Assembly: GCF_915070105.1 (NCBI RefSeq)
Contig: NZ_CAJZFJ010000064.1
Span: forward strand, 1-12,398
Source of the DNA: an uncultured Porphyromonas sp.
GTDB lineage: Bacteria; Bacteroidota; Bacteroidia; Bacteroidales; Porphyromonadaceae
Reading direction: 5' to 3'
Length of the DNA stretch: 12,398 nucleotides
The translations under genes were made by a program, and so were the position numbers. Numbering within the stretch: the stretch's first letter is position 1; the number at the start of each line of letters is the position of its first letter. Positions 1 to 7,998 of this stretch are shown piece by piece. The notes beneath the pieces were generated by a model that saw nothing but the letters and a program-made list of their open reading frames with translations, was not told the DNA's origin and made no database searches.

Positions 1-2
1 GT

Positions 3-611
3 ATGGAATCGAATGAACAAGTGATTACAAGCCTATACACCAAAGAGGTCTTGGAGTTCGCTGCCGTAGGCGTGAAGTTCGCAAGTCTCCTTGAGCAGGC
101 TCCCTCCCTCGGTGAACGAGCGTTCATCCAAGAGGCGATCTTGGTCCTTCCTCAGCTTTACCTCTCTACCCTACGCTTACCAGATTACCTCTATAGCCCC
201 GAGGAGGACTATATCGAGGAGTTTGTGACCGAGGAGACCTATGAGGGTGTACGTCTGAGGGTGGCAGAGCTATTGGGAGAGAAGGACAGCTTCCTCTCCT
301 GCCAAGCGGAGGAGATGCAGTATAGTGACACCCCTCTAGCGGCCTTCGTCTCGGAGTACCTAGCAGACGTCTATCAGCAGACGGTGAACCTGCTCGGCAT
401 CCTACGAGATGAGAATGAGGGGGCTCTACCAGCGGCCATCGGGAGATGTCTGTTCCACTTCCACTCCTACTACGGCCTGCACCTCCTAGAGGCTTTGACC
501 GCACTACATCGCTTACATACCCAGCTACTGAGCTCATCAGATGACGAAGAAGACTACAGAGACGACGAAGAAGACGAGGACGAAGGGCTCTACGAAAGCT
601 CCCTCGACTAA
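3..611 (+). CDS. DUF5063-like protein with acidic C-terminal tail
   Basis: This 202-residue protein is predicted to be soluble and mostly helical; I see no signal peptide or membrane segment. It resembles the Bacteroidales DUF5063 family, whose molecular function is unknown, and that family commonly sits directly before a 3'-5' exonuclease and an RlmI-like methyltransferase, as here. Seen directly: an N-terminal helical stretch (about residues 1-60), a tyrosine- and acid-rich segment near 62-82, and a C-terminal tail (about 177-202) dominated by Asp and Glu. The last 71 bp are read in a second frame by the next gene, so that gene's start is embedded in the acidic tail. The ATG at base 3 is the only start visible. 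It fits the family's usual length of roughly 180-200 residues, but the window begins two bases earlier, so an upstream start and the ribosome binding site cannot be judged. The family name is recalled from sequence and context and is moderately secure. Confidence 0.75.
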   Translation: MESNEQVITSLYTKEVLEFAAVGVKFASLLEQAPSLGERAFIQEAILVLPQLYLSTLRLPDYLYSPEEDYIEEFVTEETYEGVRLRVAELLGEKDSFLSCQAEEMQYSDTPLAAFVSEYLADVYQQTVNLLGILRDENEGALPAAIGRCLFHFHSYYGLHLLEALTALHRLHTQLLSSSDDEEDYRDDEEDEDEGLYESSLD

Positions 612-1311
612 GAAGAAAGGACAGGCAACACAAGAGGCACGACAGGAGCCCTCTGCTCCTGCTCGGCGAGTAGGACGGAGATACCCCTCCTTCACACCAG
701 CACAGCTCTACCCTGCGACGATCAGTGAGGAGGAGCTGACTGCTCTACCTATAGCCAAGTGTCCCGTCCCCCTACACATCATAGATACAAAGATCGATGC
801 CCGCAAGGCCGTCGCTAAGATCCGTAAGTCTATGGTCATCGGGATAGATACAGAGACCCGCCCTAGCTTCAAGGCAGGGGTACGCTACGAAGTGTCCCTC
901 CTGCAGATAGCGACTGAGGAGGAGTGCTATCTCTTCCGTCTCAACCTCATAGGACTCACCAAGTCCCTCATCAGCCTCCTCGAGGATCCCGATATACTCA
1001 AGGTCGGGCTGAGCCTCAAGGATGACCTATCCGCTCTGGCTCGTCGCCATAGCTTCGCCCCTGCCTCCTTCGTAGAGCTACAGCGTCTATGTGGGGGCTA
1101 TGGGATACGAGAGCTCAGCCTGCTGAAGATCTACGCGATCATCTTCGCCGAGCGCATGAGCAAGGCACAGCGAATGAGCAACTGGGAGAGCTCCACGCTT
1201 AGCCCAGCTCAGATACACTATGCGGCACTAGATGCCTGGGCATCGCTCCGCATCTATCTGACGCTACTAGCTTCGCCAGCCCCCTCACCTACGAACTTCG
1301 CCCTACTATAA
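541..1311 (+). CDS. DEDDy 3'-5' exonuclease domain protein (RNase D-like)
   Basis: This is a predicted metal-dependent 3'-5' exonuclease of the DEDDy (RNase D / WRN-like) superfamily, acting on RNA or DNA ends in the cytoplasm; the substrate is unknown. Residues 1-50 form a Lys/Thr-rich basic and probably disordered extension. The catalytic domain covers about 76-245. Its motifs are visible: Exo I IDTET (D103, E105), Exo II around GLSLKDD (D161/D162) and Exo III YAALD (Y227, D231), where the Tyr marks the DEDDy subclass. The core matches the short single-domain exonucleases of Bacteroidales and has no HRDC domain. The chosen ATG overlaps the preceding gene by 71 bp. The only later Met before the catalytic motifs, M98, would cut into the first strand, so the overlapping start is preferred, although a non-ATG start near residue 50 is not excluded. 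The start of the next gene is 7 bp after the stop, which suggests one transcript. Confidence 0.88.
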   Translation: MTKKTTETTKKTRTKGSTKAPSTKKKGQATQEARQEPSAPARRVGRRYPSFTPAQLYPATISEEELTALPIAKCPVPLHIIDTKIDARKAVAKIRKSMVIGIDTETRPSFKAGVRYEVSLLQIATEEECYLFRLNLIGLTKSLISLLEDPDILKVGLSLKDDLSALARRHSFAPASFVELQRLCGGYGIRELSLLKIYAIIFAERMSKAQRMSNWESSTLSPAQIHYAALDAWASLRIYLTLLASPAPSPTNFALL

Positions 1312-1318
1312 TTAAGAT

Positions 1319-2551
1319 ATGTCCTACCCTAAGATACATTTGTACCCCCGCAAGGAGGAGTCACTCCTGCGCTTTCACCCCTGGGTCTTCTCTGGGGCTA
1401 TTGCTTCGATCACCGATGGCAAGCCTCAGGATGGAGACCTCGTAGAGGTACTCGACGCTCGAGGTTCGACACTCGGTATAGGGCACTATGCAGCAGGGAG
1501 TATAGCTGTGCGTATGCTGAGCTTCGGTAGGAGCGAGCAGATCGGACGGGACTTCTTTAGGGATCGGCTACGTGCAGCCCTTGAGCTAAGAGCGAGCATG
1601 GGACTCATTCGCCCTGAGGGCGGACCCGCTACCCCGAACACGGTCTATCGTCTCATCCACGGAGAGGGCGATAGCCTACCTGGCCTCATCATAGACATCT
1701 ATGGGGACACTGCAGTCATGCAGGCTCATAGTATGGGTATGCACCACTCTCGGGAGCTGATCGCCGAGGCTCTCATGGAGACCTACAGCGAAGCACCAGG
1801 GCTGACACCCCCTCTACAATCCGTCTACTACAAGTCTGAGACGACCCTCCCGACACGGGATATGAGGGAGCTCGCAGAGGATGGCTTCCTCATCGGACAT
1901 ACCGAGGCCAGCTATGTGTGGGAGAACGGACTGAAGTTCATCCCCGACTGGCTCAAGGGGCAGAAGACTGGCTTCTTCATCGACCAGCGGGATAATAGAT
2001 CCCTCTTGGCTCTGTATGCTGATGGGCGTAGGGTGCTCAATGCCTTCTGCTACACGGGAGGCTTCTCCGTCTATGCACTCGCCTCTGGTGCCGAGCGTGT
2101 GGACTCACTCGACAGCTCAGGCAAGGCGATGTACCTCACCGAGCAGCATGTCGCCCTCAACTTCGGAGCAGACTGCCCTCGTCACCACTCGATTACTCAG
2201 GATGCCTTTGACTACCTAGAGCAGATGCCCGAGGGAGCGTATGATCTGATCATACTCGATCCGCCAGCCTTCGCCAAGCACCGCAAGGTGCTGCGCAATG
2301 CCCTCATCGGCTACCGTCGGATCAATAGCCAAGCCTTCCGTAAGATAGCCCCAGGGGGGATCGTCTTTACCTTCAGTTGCTCTCAGGCTGTGTCCAAGGA
2401 AGAGTTTCGCCTAGCGGTCTTCACCGCAGCAGCTAGCTCTGGCAGGCGGGTACGTATCCTACACCAGCTCACCCAGCCTGTGGATCACCCCATCAACATC
2501 TACCATCCCGAGGGTGAGTACCTCAAGGGTCTTGTCCTCTACGTAGAATAA
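1319..2551 (+). CDS. Class I SAM-dependent rRNA methyltransferase (RlmI/RlmK-like, COG1092)
   Basis: This is a predicted cytosolic 23S rRNA cytosine-C5 methyltransferase of the RlmI type (E. coli RlmI makes m5C1962). At 410 residues it has the family's usual length. An N-terminal PUA RNA-binding domain lies at about 3-75 (HPWVFSGAI at 20-28). A central RNA-binding region at about 100-215 is followed by KTGFFIDQRDNR (216-227), a family hallmark. The Rossmann methyltransferase domain holds SAM motif I VLNAFCYTGGFSVYA (239-253), motif IV DPPAFAK (314-320) and TFSCS (351-355), which carries the conserved Cys (C354). No key residue is missing. The ATG lies 7 bp after the exonuclease stop, so it is very probably cotranscribed with it. 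Family membership is sure. The exact rRNA position modified is inferred by homology, so no gene symbol is assigned. Confidence 0.93.
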   Translation: MSYPKIHLYPRKEESLLRFHPWVFSGAIASITDGKPQDGDLVEVLDARGSTLGIGHYAAGSIAVRMLSFGRSEQIGRDFFRDRLRAALELRASMGLIRPEGGPATPNTVYRLIHGEGDSLPGLIIDIYGDTAVMQAHSMGMHHSRELIAEALMETYSEAPGLTPPLQSVYYKSETTLPTRDMRELAEDGFLIGHTEASYVWENGLKFIPDWLKGQKTGFFIDQRDNRSLLALYADGRRVLNAFCYTGGFSVYALASGAERVDSLDSSGKAMYLTEQHVALNFGADCPRHHSITQDAFDYLEQMPEGAYDLIILDPPAFAKHRKVLRNALIGYRRINSQAFRKIAPGGIVFTFSCSQAVSKEEFRLAVFTAAASSGRRVRILHQLTQPVDHPINIYHPEGEYLKGLVLYVE

Positions 2552-2583
2552 GTCGAACCTTCGTAACCCACTATACCCCCAAG

Positions 2584-3237
2584 ATGCAAGTAAAACATCT
2601 CATCGAGGAGCACTCTCTCCTCTGTCACTTCGTCGCAGAGATGCGTGATGTCACGATCCAGAAGGATGCTATGCGCTTCCGACGCAACGTGGAGCGTGCC
2701 GGCGAGATCATGGCCTACGAGGTGAGCAAGCGACTGCACTATGCCTACCACGATGTACGGACCCCTCTAGGAGTAGCCTCCTGCGCAGAGGTCTCAGATC
2801 AGATCGTCGTAGCGACGATCCTTAGGGCAGGGCTAACCCTTCATCAGGGCTTCCTCAACTACTTCGACCGTGCGGAGAATGCCTTTGTCTCTGCCTACCG
2901 CAAGTACAAGGACCGCTTAAACTTCGACATCTTCATTGAGTACATCGCCTCACCCTCCCTACAGGACAAGACCCTCCTACTCGTAGACCCGATGCTCGCC
3001 ACAGGGAGCTCTATGGAGCTTGCCTACAGAGCCCTACTAACCAAGGGGACGCCCCGTGAGGTGCACCTCGTCTCCATCATCTCGAGTCAGCAGGCCGTGG
3101 ATGCCCTACAGGCCTCCTTCCCCGAGGACAATATCACCCTATGGGTCGCAGCTATTGACCCCGAGCTCAATGACCATGCCTACATCGTACCTGGTCTAGG
3201 CGATGCAGGTGACCTAGCCTACGGAGAGAAGCTCTAA
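2584..3237 (+). CDS. upp: Uracil phosphoribosyltransferase
   Basis: This enzyme catalyses uracil + PRPP to UMP + PPi in cytosolic pyrimidine salvage. The 217-residue product has the normal length for UPRTases. Seen in the sequence: the ILRAGLTL segment (79-86), the PRPP-binding loop LLLVDPMLATGSSM (131-144), and the C-terminal uracil-binding signature YIVPGLGDAGDLAYG (200-214). All are intact. The ATG follows a 32-bp gap after the methyltransferase, with no hairpin in the gap, so readthrough from upstream is likely. The downstream U32 reading frame opens immediately after this gene (see that entry for its start problem). Function is assigned with high confidence from the motifs. Whether the enzyme is GTP-activated, as in many bacteria, cannot be told from sequence alone. 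Confidence 0.95.
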   Translation: MQVKHLIEEHSLLCHFVAEMRDVTIQKDAMRFRRNVERAGEIMAYEVSKRLHYAYHDVRTPLGVASCAEVSDQIVVATILRAGLTLHQGFLNYFDRAENAFVSAYRKYKDRLNFDIFIEYIASPSLQDKTLLLVDPMLATGSSMELAYRALLTKGTPREVHLVSIISSQQAVDALQASFPEDNITLWVAAIDPELNDHAYIVPGLGDAGDLAYGEKL

Positions 3238-3277
3238 AGTTCCCCACCCACCATCCCACCATCATATAGATACGACT

Positions 3278-5149
3278 ATCAAGCCGACCCCTCGCCCCAT
3301 AGAGCTCCTAGCTCCCGCACGAGACCTAGACACAGCCCGAGCTGCCATCCAGCACGGAGCAGATGCCATATATATAGGAGCTCCACGCTTCGGAGCTCGT
3401 GCCGCTGCGGGAGTTCCGCTAGAGGATATACGCCAGCTGACTAGTGAGGCACACCGCTTCGGGGTACGTGTCTATGTCACCGTCAATACGATCCTCTACG
3501 ACCACGAGCTACAGGAGGCTGAGCAGATGATATGGGATCTCTATCGTGCAGGTGTGGATGCCCTCATCATTCAGGACATGGGGATCACACGGATGAATCT
3601 CCCCCCGATCCCCCTACACTCTAGCACACAGTGCGATACCCTAGAACCCGAGGATGTACAGCACCTGGAGGCCTTGGGCTTCGAGCAGGTCGTCCTAGCT
3701 CGGGAGCTCAACGTGGAGCAGATACGACGCATACGAGCCGTGACGACTGTACCCCTAGAGGTCTTCATTCACGGAGCCCTATGTGTCTCCTACAGCGGGC
3801 GGTGCTACCTATCTCATGCACTGACAGGGCGATCAGCCAATCGTGGTGAATGCTCCCAGCAGTGTCGCCTACCCTATGACCTCATCGATGACGAGGGGCG
3901 GAAGATCCGCACCGAGGAGCACCTACTATCTCCACGAGACCTCAATCGCACCGAGGTACTGGAGCAGATCCTAGAGGCAGGAGCCTCCTCCCTCAAGATA
4001 GAGGGCCGGCTCAAGGGTGAGAGCTATGTGAAGAATATCACAGCACACTACCGACGTGAGCTAGATCGCATCATAGCCCTCTACCCAGAGAAGTACCGCA
4101 GAGCTAGCTTTGGGGAAGTGTCTCTACGCTTCGCCCCTGACCCTGCGAAGAGCTTCAACCGTGGCTTCACTCCCTACCTCTTCCACCTAGCTACCCCCGA
4201 GCACCCCAATGCCTCGGTCATCAATCCCCTCACTCCGAAGAGCCAAGGCCAGTATCTCGGCCGTGCACGCAAGGGACGAGACGGGATCACGATCGATACC
4301 CAGGAGCCTCTAAGCAATGGCGATGGGCTACTCTTCGTCACCCCTGAGGGTAGAGTGGATGGCCTCCGTATCAATCGTGTCACCCCTGAGGGAGGCCTAC
4401 AGCTAGGACGGGGAAGCTCTCTTCCCGAGGGCAGCCAGGTCTATAGGAACTATGACCAGGCCTTTGAGCGTCTACTGGCTAGTCCTACAGCAGAGCGTCG
4501 CCTGCGAGTCAGCCTGCGTCTACGGCAGCTCCCTACAGCACTGGAGCTAGAGCTACACAGCTACGACTATCCAGAGCATCATACATCCACACACCTAGAG
4601 ATAGAACTAGAGGAAGCTCGGAACTTTGATCCCGATCGCCTTCGCTCCGAACTCTCCAAGCTAGGAGATACCGATCTAGTCGCGGGAGAGGTAGTGCTGG
4701 AGCTGACCTCTACACCATTCATACCCCTATCGCTCCTCACCCGCCTACGTCGTGAGGCCGTAGAGGAGTATCTCCAGAGCTGGGACAAGCTACAAGCTCC
4801 CCTCACCTCACAGCGGACTCTGCAGATGAAGTCCCGCACGAGGGATAATGTCCCTGCACGACGTATGTGCAAGGCCGACTACAGAGCTAACATATCCAAT
4901 CACCTAGCCCGTGCCTACTACGAGGCCATGGGGTATACAGAGCCTGCGAAGGCCTTCGAGCTAGCACCCATTGATACAGCCGAACTGATGTGCACGAAGC
5001 ACTGCATCAAGCACGAGCTCGGCTACTGTATCCGAGAGACCTCGGAAAAGATGCCCTACCGAGAACCTCTCTACCTAACACGAGAGGGCAATAGGCTTCG
5101 ACTAGAGTTTGACTGTACCCATTGTCAGATGAAGATCTATCAGGCCTAA
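3278..5149 (+). CDS. U32-family protein, RlhA/TrhP-like, with no canonical start codon
   Basis: This belongs to the U32 'peptidase' family. Its characterised members RlhA and TrhP hydroxylate 23S rRNA C2501 and tRNA U34 using prephenate, so an RNA-hydroxylation role is more likely than proteolysis. Counting from base 3278 it has 623 residues: a TIM-barrel-like N-terminal domain beginning IELLAPARDL, the U32 signature EVFIHGALCVSYSGRC (161-176), and a Cys quartet C169, C176, C192, C196 that suits an Fe-S cluster. A central DUF3656-like region covers about 315-420, and the C-terminus is Cys-rich (C572, C576, C584, C613, C616). The homologous N-terminus begins around base 3299, but between the in-frame stop at 3215-3217 and the ATG at 3527 there is no ATG, GTG or TTG. 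The only near-cognate candidates are ATA 3266, ATC 3278 and ATA 3299. ATC 3278 was chosen because it would give an N-terminus (xKPTPRPIELLAPA) of natural length. Starting at ATG 3527 would give 540 residues and remove about 83, including the first barrel strands. Identity is sure; the start is not. Confidence 0.85.
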   Translation: MKPTPRPIELLAPARDLDTARAAIQHGADAIYIGAPRFGARAAAGVPLEDIRQLTSEAHRFGVRVYVTVNTILYDHELQEAEQMIWDLYRAGVDALIIQDMGITRMNLPPIPLHSSTQCDTLEPEDVQHLEALGFEQVVLARELNVEQIRRIRAVTTVPLEVFIHGALCVSYSGRCYLSHALTGRSANRGECSQQCRLPYDLIDDEGRKIRTEEHLLSPRDLNRTEVLEQILEAGASSLKIEGRLKGESYVKNITAHYRRELDRIIALYPEKYRRASFGEVSLRFAPDPAKSFNRGFTPYLFHLATPEHPNASVINPLTPKSQGQYLGRARKGRDGITIDTQEPLSNGDGLLFVTPEGRVDGLRINRVTPEGGLQLGRGSSLPEGSQVYRNYDQAFERLLASPTAERRLRVSLRLRQLPTALELELHSYDYPEHHTSTHLEIELEEARNFDPDRLRSELSKLGDTDLVAGEVVLELTSTPFIPLSLLTRLRREAVEEYLQSWDKLQAPLTSQRTLQMKSRTRDNVPARRMCKADYRANISNHLARAYYEAMGYTEPAKAFELAPIDTAELMCTKHCIKHELGYCIRETSEKMPYREPLYLTREGNRLRLEFDCTHCQMKIYQA

Positions 5150-5217
5150 CCTCCCTCCCAAAGTCCCATGCTAGACATGAGGCTATCGACAACTAAGAAT
5201 GACTAGTTCATCACTTC

Positions 5218-6696
5218 ATGAAGAAGAAAAAGAAACATAAGCATACTCCTGAGATCAACGAAGAGAAGAAGGAAAAGGCCCCCAAGGACTATCTACTTCG
5301 CTCCTGGATCCTCTTCCTAGTCGTAGCCATAGGACTAGGAGGACTCTACTTCCTACCCGAGAAGGTAGACCGATGGGAGCTCACCAAGGTAGACCTCCTC
5401 TCTGACCTACGCTACCAAGCCCCCGACACGGTCACCAATGCCAAGGATGCAGAGAAGCTAAGTGAAAAAGCCCGCAAGGATAATGCACGTGTGCGTCATC
5501 GTGAGCGCATCTATGAGCGCATCAAGGCCGAGGCTGGAGCCACCTCCTCCCCCAAGCACCAGGATAGCGTCCAGGTCGTCTCATCAGAGGAGAATACAAT
5601 CATCGATATGACACCTGAGCACGATGGACTACGACACTTCTTCACCCAGCTCCGTAGACGTAGCTCACTGGGTCGCCCCGTACGAATAGCGATACTCGGA
5701 GACTCCTTCATCGAAGGGGATATATTCAGCGGTAGCCTACGTAGTATGCTCCAGGCTCGCTATGGTGGCTCTGGTGTCGGTTGGATGCCCCTATCCTCGG
5801 AGACCGCAGGCTTCCGCCGTACGATACGCCACGAGTTCAAGGGATGGAAGGAGTACAAGCAGCTCCACAAGAAGGGTGATTATCCTCTTACCGGCTACTA
5901 CTTCACTGGACAGGTCGGAGACTGGGTACGCTATACGGTCGCCAAGGGGGATCGTCCCTTCGAGATTGCCACGATCTACTATCGGGCTACACAGCCTGTC
6001 TCCCTCTCTGTCTCGACCAACGACGGAGAGGCTCGCACCATAGAGCTCCCCGCTACTGAGCGTGAGGGGCTGGAGGCTTATCGCTTAGCAGAGGGACATA
6101 TCAGCACCCTCAAGTTTAGCCTCGCCTCAGGAGCTTCGGGCTTCACCTGTTATGGGGTATCGCTAGACGCTGCCTCAGGTATTGCCGTAGACAACTTCTC
6201 CACACGAGGCAACTCTGGACTCCCCCTAGCCTCGGTCAATGATGCACTGAACTCAAGCTTCTGCGCAGCACATCCCTACGACCTGATCATCCTACAATAC
6301 GGACTGAATATCATCTCACCCAAGCAACTCGACTACTCCCACTATACGATGAAGATGGGTAACGCCATTCGTCATCTCAAGGCTACGACGGGACGAGCCG
6401 AGTACCTCATCCTAGGAGTATCCGACCGAGGGAAGAAATCCGAGGGTAAGGTCGTCACGATGCCAGCAGCCGTGAAGCTCGAGGAGGCACAGATACATCT
6501 CGCCTCAGAGCTCGGACTGACTTTCTGGAGCACCCGTGCAGCTGTCGTTCGCCTAGGCGGTATAGGTAAGCTAGCAGAGCGGGGCTGGGCTGCGAAGGAC
6601 TATACGCACCTCGCACACCGAGGGGGCGCAGAGCTCGCAAGCCAATTCCTCGAAGCCTTCCTCCTCGAAGAAAAGTATTATGATGCTATTAGGTAA
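5218..6696 (+). CDS. Membrane-anchored SGNH/GDSL-type protein (first of pair), putative O-acetylation component
   Basis: This is a 492-residue predicted inner-membrane protein with a periplasmic SGNH-hydrolase-type domain. Residues 1-24 are very Lys-rich and cytosolic, 27-47 are one hydrophobic segment (uncleaved anchor), and 75-110 are charged and helical. Block I is AILGDSFIEGD (G161, D162, S163 as nucleophile). A beta-rich insert of roughly 130 residues follows, then FSTRGNSG (327-334, block II-like Gly). At the block III position the protein reads LQYGLNIIS (359-367), so N364 is present but the usual Asp after it is not. DYTH (D461, H464) supplies the block V Asp/His. The layout resembles PatB/AlgX-like acetyl transfer or esterase proteins that work with MBOAT transporters, and an MBOAT gene lies two genes downstream. 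The substrate is unknown. A 68-bp gap with no clear hairpin precedes the gene, and the next SGNH gene overlaps its last 17 bp, which indicates translational coupling. Confidence 0.82.
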   Translation: MKKKKKHKHTPEINEEKKEKAPKDYLLRSWILFLVVAIGLGGLYFLPEKVDRWELTKVDLLSDLRYQAPDTVTNAKDAEKLSEKARKDNARVRHRERIYERIKAEAGATSSPKHQDSVQVVSSEENTIIDMTPEHDGLRHFFTQLRRRSSLGRPVRIAILGDSFIEGDIFSGSLRSMLQARYGGSGVGWMPLSSETAGFRRTIRHEFKGWKEYKQLHKKGDYPLTGYYFTGQVGDWVRYTVAKGDRPFEIATIYYRATQPVSLSVSTNDGEARTIELPATEREGLEAYRLAEGHISTLKFSLASGASGFTCYGVSLDAASGIAVDNFSTRGNSGLPLASVNDALNSSFCAAHPYDLIILQYGLNIISPKQLDYSHYTMKMGNAIRHLKATTGRAEYLILGVSDRGKKSEGKVVTMPAAVKLEEAQIHLASELGLTFWSTRAAVVRLGGIGKLAERGWAAKDYTHLAHRGGAELASQFLEAFLLEEKYYDAIR

Positions 6697-7894
6697 GATC
6701 GGGCTCGAGCTCTTCATCATCTCAGCCTCCATAGTAGGGAGCTACTCCACGGTGCCTCGCCCCATCCCCAACTGGTATGCACCGCAGGGCTACCTAGCTC
6801 CGCTAAAGGTGAAGTTGAGCCTACTGAAGCAGTCTCAGTCCCCCCTCTCCATCGTGCAGATCGGAGATAGTCATATACAAGCTGGGCACACCACAGCCCC
6901 TATACGCCGTACTCTCCAGAGGACCTATGGCAACGCAGGCCGTGGCTGGGTCGGCTGGTATCGCCTCTATGGCTCCAATGCCCCCAGCGACTATAGGGTC
7001 ACCAGCACTGGACTAGGCTGGCAGAAGCAGACCCTGCTCAAGGACGATGGGGCACTCCCTATGGGAGTAGGTGGGTATGCGCTGGGCGCAAGACGTACGG
7101 GGACATTCTCCCTCTCCATCTCGTCTCCGCTCAACCCCTTCTCTAAAATGTACCTCTTGCGCACGGCATCCTCCCATACGCTCTCGAGCTTCCCTCTAGG
7201 ACAGCTCCGTAGAGGGGTATTCTCCGTAGGAGCATACGTCGTCGATACACTCTCCTGGCACTCTTCGCATACAGAGGTTACACTCTCCCCACAGCATGGT
7301 GATGGAGACGAAGCCGTCTATGCTGGATGTGTCTTGCTCTCGGGCAAGGGAGGTGTACTCGTGCATGACATCGGCATAAACGGCACCACCTATCGCAACT
7401 ATGCTCGAGAAGACTACATAGAGCAGCTCGCACTATTAGAGCCTGAGCTACTCATCATATCCCTCGGGACAAATGACTCATATAGCTATTCGTTCTCAAT
7501 CAACGACTTCAGAGAAAGCCTAGAACGAATGATTCACCTAGTCAAAGAGGCACTTCCCCATACGAAGATCCTTCTGACGACCCCTCCCCCTAGCTACTTT
7601 AGGCAAGCACATACGACTCGTGTAGGACGAGGGAAGCGTCGCCAGAAGAAAACTACGATGAGCTACACCTTCAACGACAACGCTCGTCGTGTTGCATCTG
7701 AGATCATGCGCTATGCCGAGGCGCATGGGGTAGCAGCCTTTGACCTCTACAGCGCAATGGGGGGTGAGATCGGGATGGCACAGTGGATCAAGGACGGGCT
7801 GATAGCGACCGATCGTGTACACTATAGTGTAACGGGCTACGAACGCCAAGGCCAACTAATAGCCGAGGCGATCCTCGCAGCCCTAGGGTCATAA
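6680..7894 (+). CDS. Exported SGNH/GDSL-type hydrolase (second of pair), putative O-acetyl transferase/esterase
   Basis: This is a 404-residue predicted periplasmic or membrane-tethered SGNH protein. Residues 4-22 are hydrophobic and could be a signal peptide or anchor. Block I is VQIGDSHIQAG (G62, D63, S64). A beta-rich insert at about 100-225 is followed by the block II Gly region DIGINGTTY (230-238). Block III is a canonical LGTND (G263, N265, D266), and block V is ATDRVH (D378, H381), so the catalytic set Ser/Gly/Asn/His-Asp is complete. This contrasts with the preceding gene, whose block III lacks the Asp. The start is a double ATG inside the end of the preceding gene (17-bp overlap). 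With the downstream MBOAT gene it probably forms an O-acetylation cassette for a surface or periplasmic glycan, by analogy with PatA/PatB and AlgI/AlgJ/AlgX. A plain acetylesterase acting on the same glycan is the main alternative. Confidence 0.85.
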   Translation: MMLLGKIGLELFIISASIVGSYSTVPRPIPNWYAPQGYLAPLKVKLSLLKQSQSPLSIVQIGDSHIQAGHTTAPIRRTLQRTYGNAGRGWVGWYRLYGSNAPSDYRVTSTGLGWQKQTLLKDDGALPMGVGGYALGARRTGTFSLSISSPLNPFSKMYLLRTASSHTLSSFPLGQLRRGVFSVGAYVVDTLSWHSSHTEVTLSPQHGDGDEAVYAGCVLLSGKGGVLVHDIGINGTTYRNYAREDYIEQLALLEPELLIISLGTNDSYSYSFSINDFRESLERMIHLVKEALPHTKILLTTPPPSYFRQAHTTRVGRGKRRQKKTTMSYTFNDNARRVASEIMRYAEAHGVAAFDLYSAMGGEIGMAQWIKDGLIATDRVHYSVTGYERQGQLIAEAILAALGS

Positions 7895-7905
7895 CTCATA
7901 GACAA

Positions 7906-7938
7906 TTCCCCCCTTCAGCATCGACAGCTAAGGGGGAA
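7906..7938 (+). promoter_or_regulatory. Stable hairpin in leader of the MBOAT gene (attenuator or partial terminator candidate)
   Basis: The left arm 7906-7919 (TTCCCCCCTTCAGC) pairs with the right arm 7927-7938 (GCTAAGGGGGAA), leaving a 7-nt loop and two single-C bulges. The stem begins 12 nt after the second SGNH stop. No U-tract follows, so it is not a textbook intrinsic terminator. It may protect the upstream mRNA 3' end, attenuate readthrough, or shape the MBOAT leader. The fold was found by eye and its energy was not calculated. Confidence 0.5.
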
Positions 7939-7982
7939 GCAAGACAGAACAAAGCTATCATCTGAGAAGAATATATAGCAGT

Positions 7983-7998
7983 GCTAAGCCAACTTAGC
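7983..7998 (+). promoter_or_regulatory. Perfect inverted repeat just upstream of the MBOAT start
   Basis: GCTAAG, four bases (CCAA), then CTTAGC form a perfect 6-bp inverted repeat ending 16 bp before the MBOAT ATG. As RNA it would be a tetraloop hairpin near the ribosome-loading site. As DNA it could be a small operator. The half-site GCTAAG also occurs in the right arm of the hairpin at 7927-7932. I cannot identify a cognate regulator. Confidence 0.35.

Noticed and set aside
166..633. 155-residue open frame antisense to the DUF5063-like gene
   Set aside because: It mirrors a real coding frame in GC-rich DNA; the product is Arg/Ser/Pro-rich with no recognisable domain and covers a gene with a clear family match.
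3226..3300. Programmed +1 frameshift at the upp stop producing a UPRTase-U32 fusion
   Set aside because: The frame is open across the gap, but the CTC-TAA context re-pairs poorly in the +1 frame (unlike the RF2-type CTT-TGA site) and upp ends with a normal C-terminus. Kept only as an alternative in the start-codon finding.
4579..4872. 97-residue antisense open frame within the U32 gene
   Set aside because: Ser/Arg-rich shadow of the sense frame with no motif or separate start signal.
5150..5217. Terminator or promoter in the gap between the U32 gene and the first SGNH gene
   Set aside because: No convincing hairpin with a T-run and no clear TAnnTTTG-type element; only short chance palindromes such as ACTAGT.
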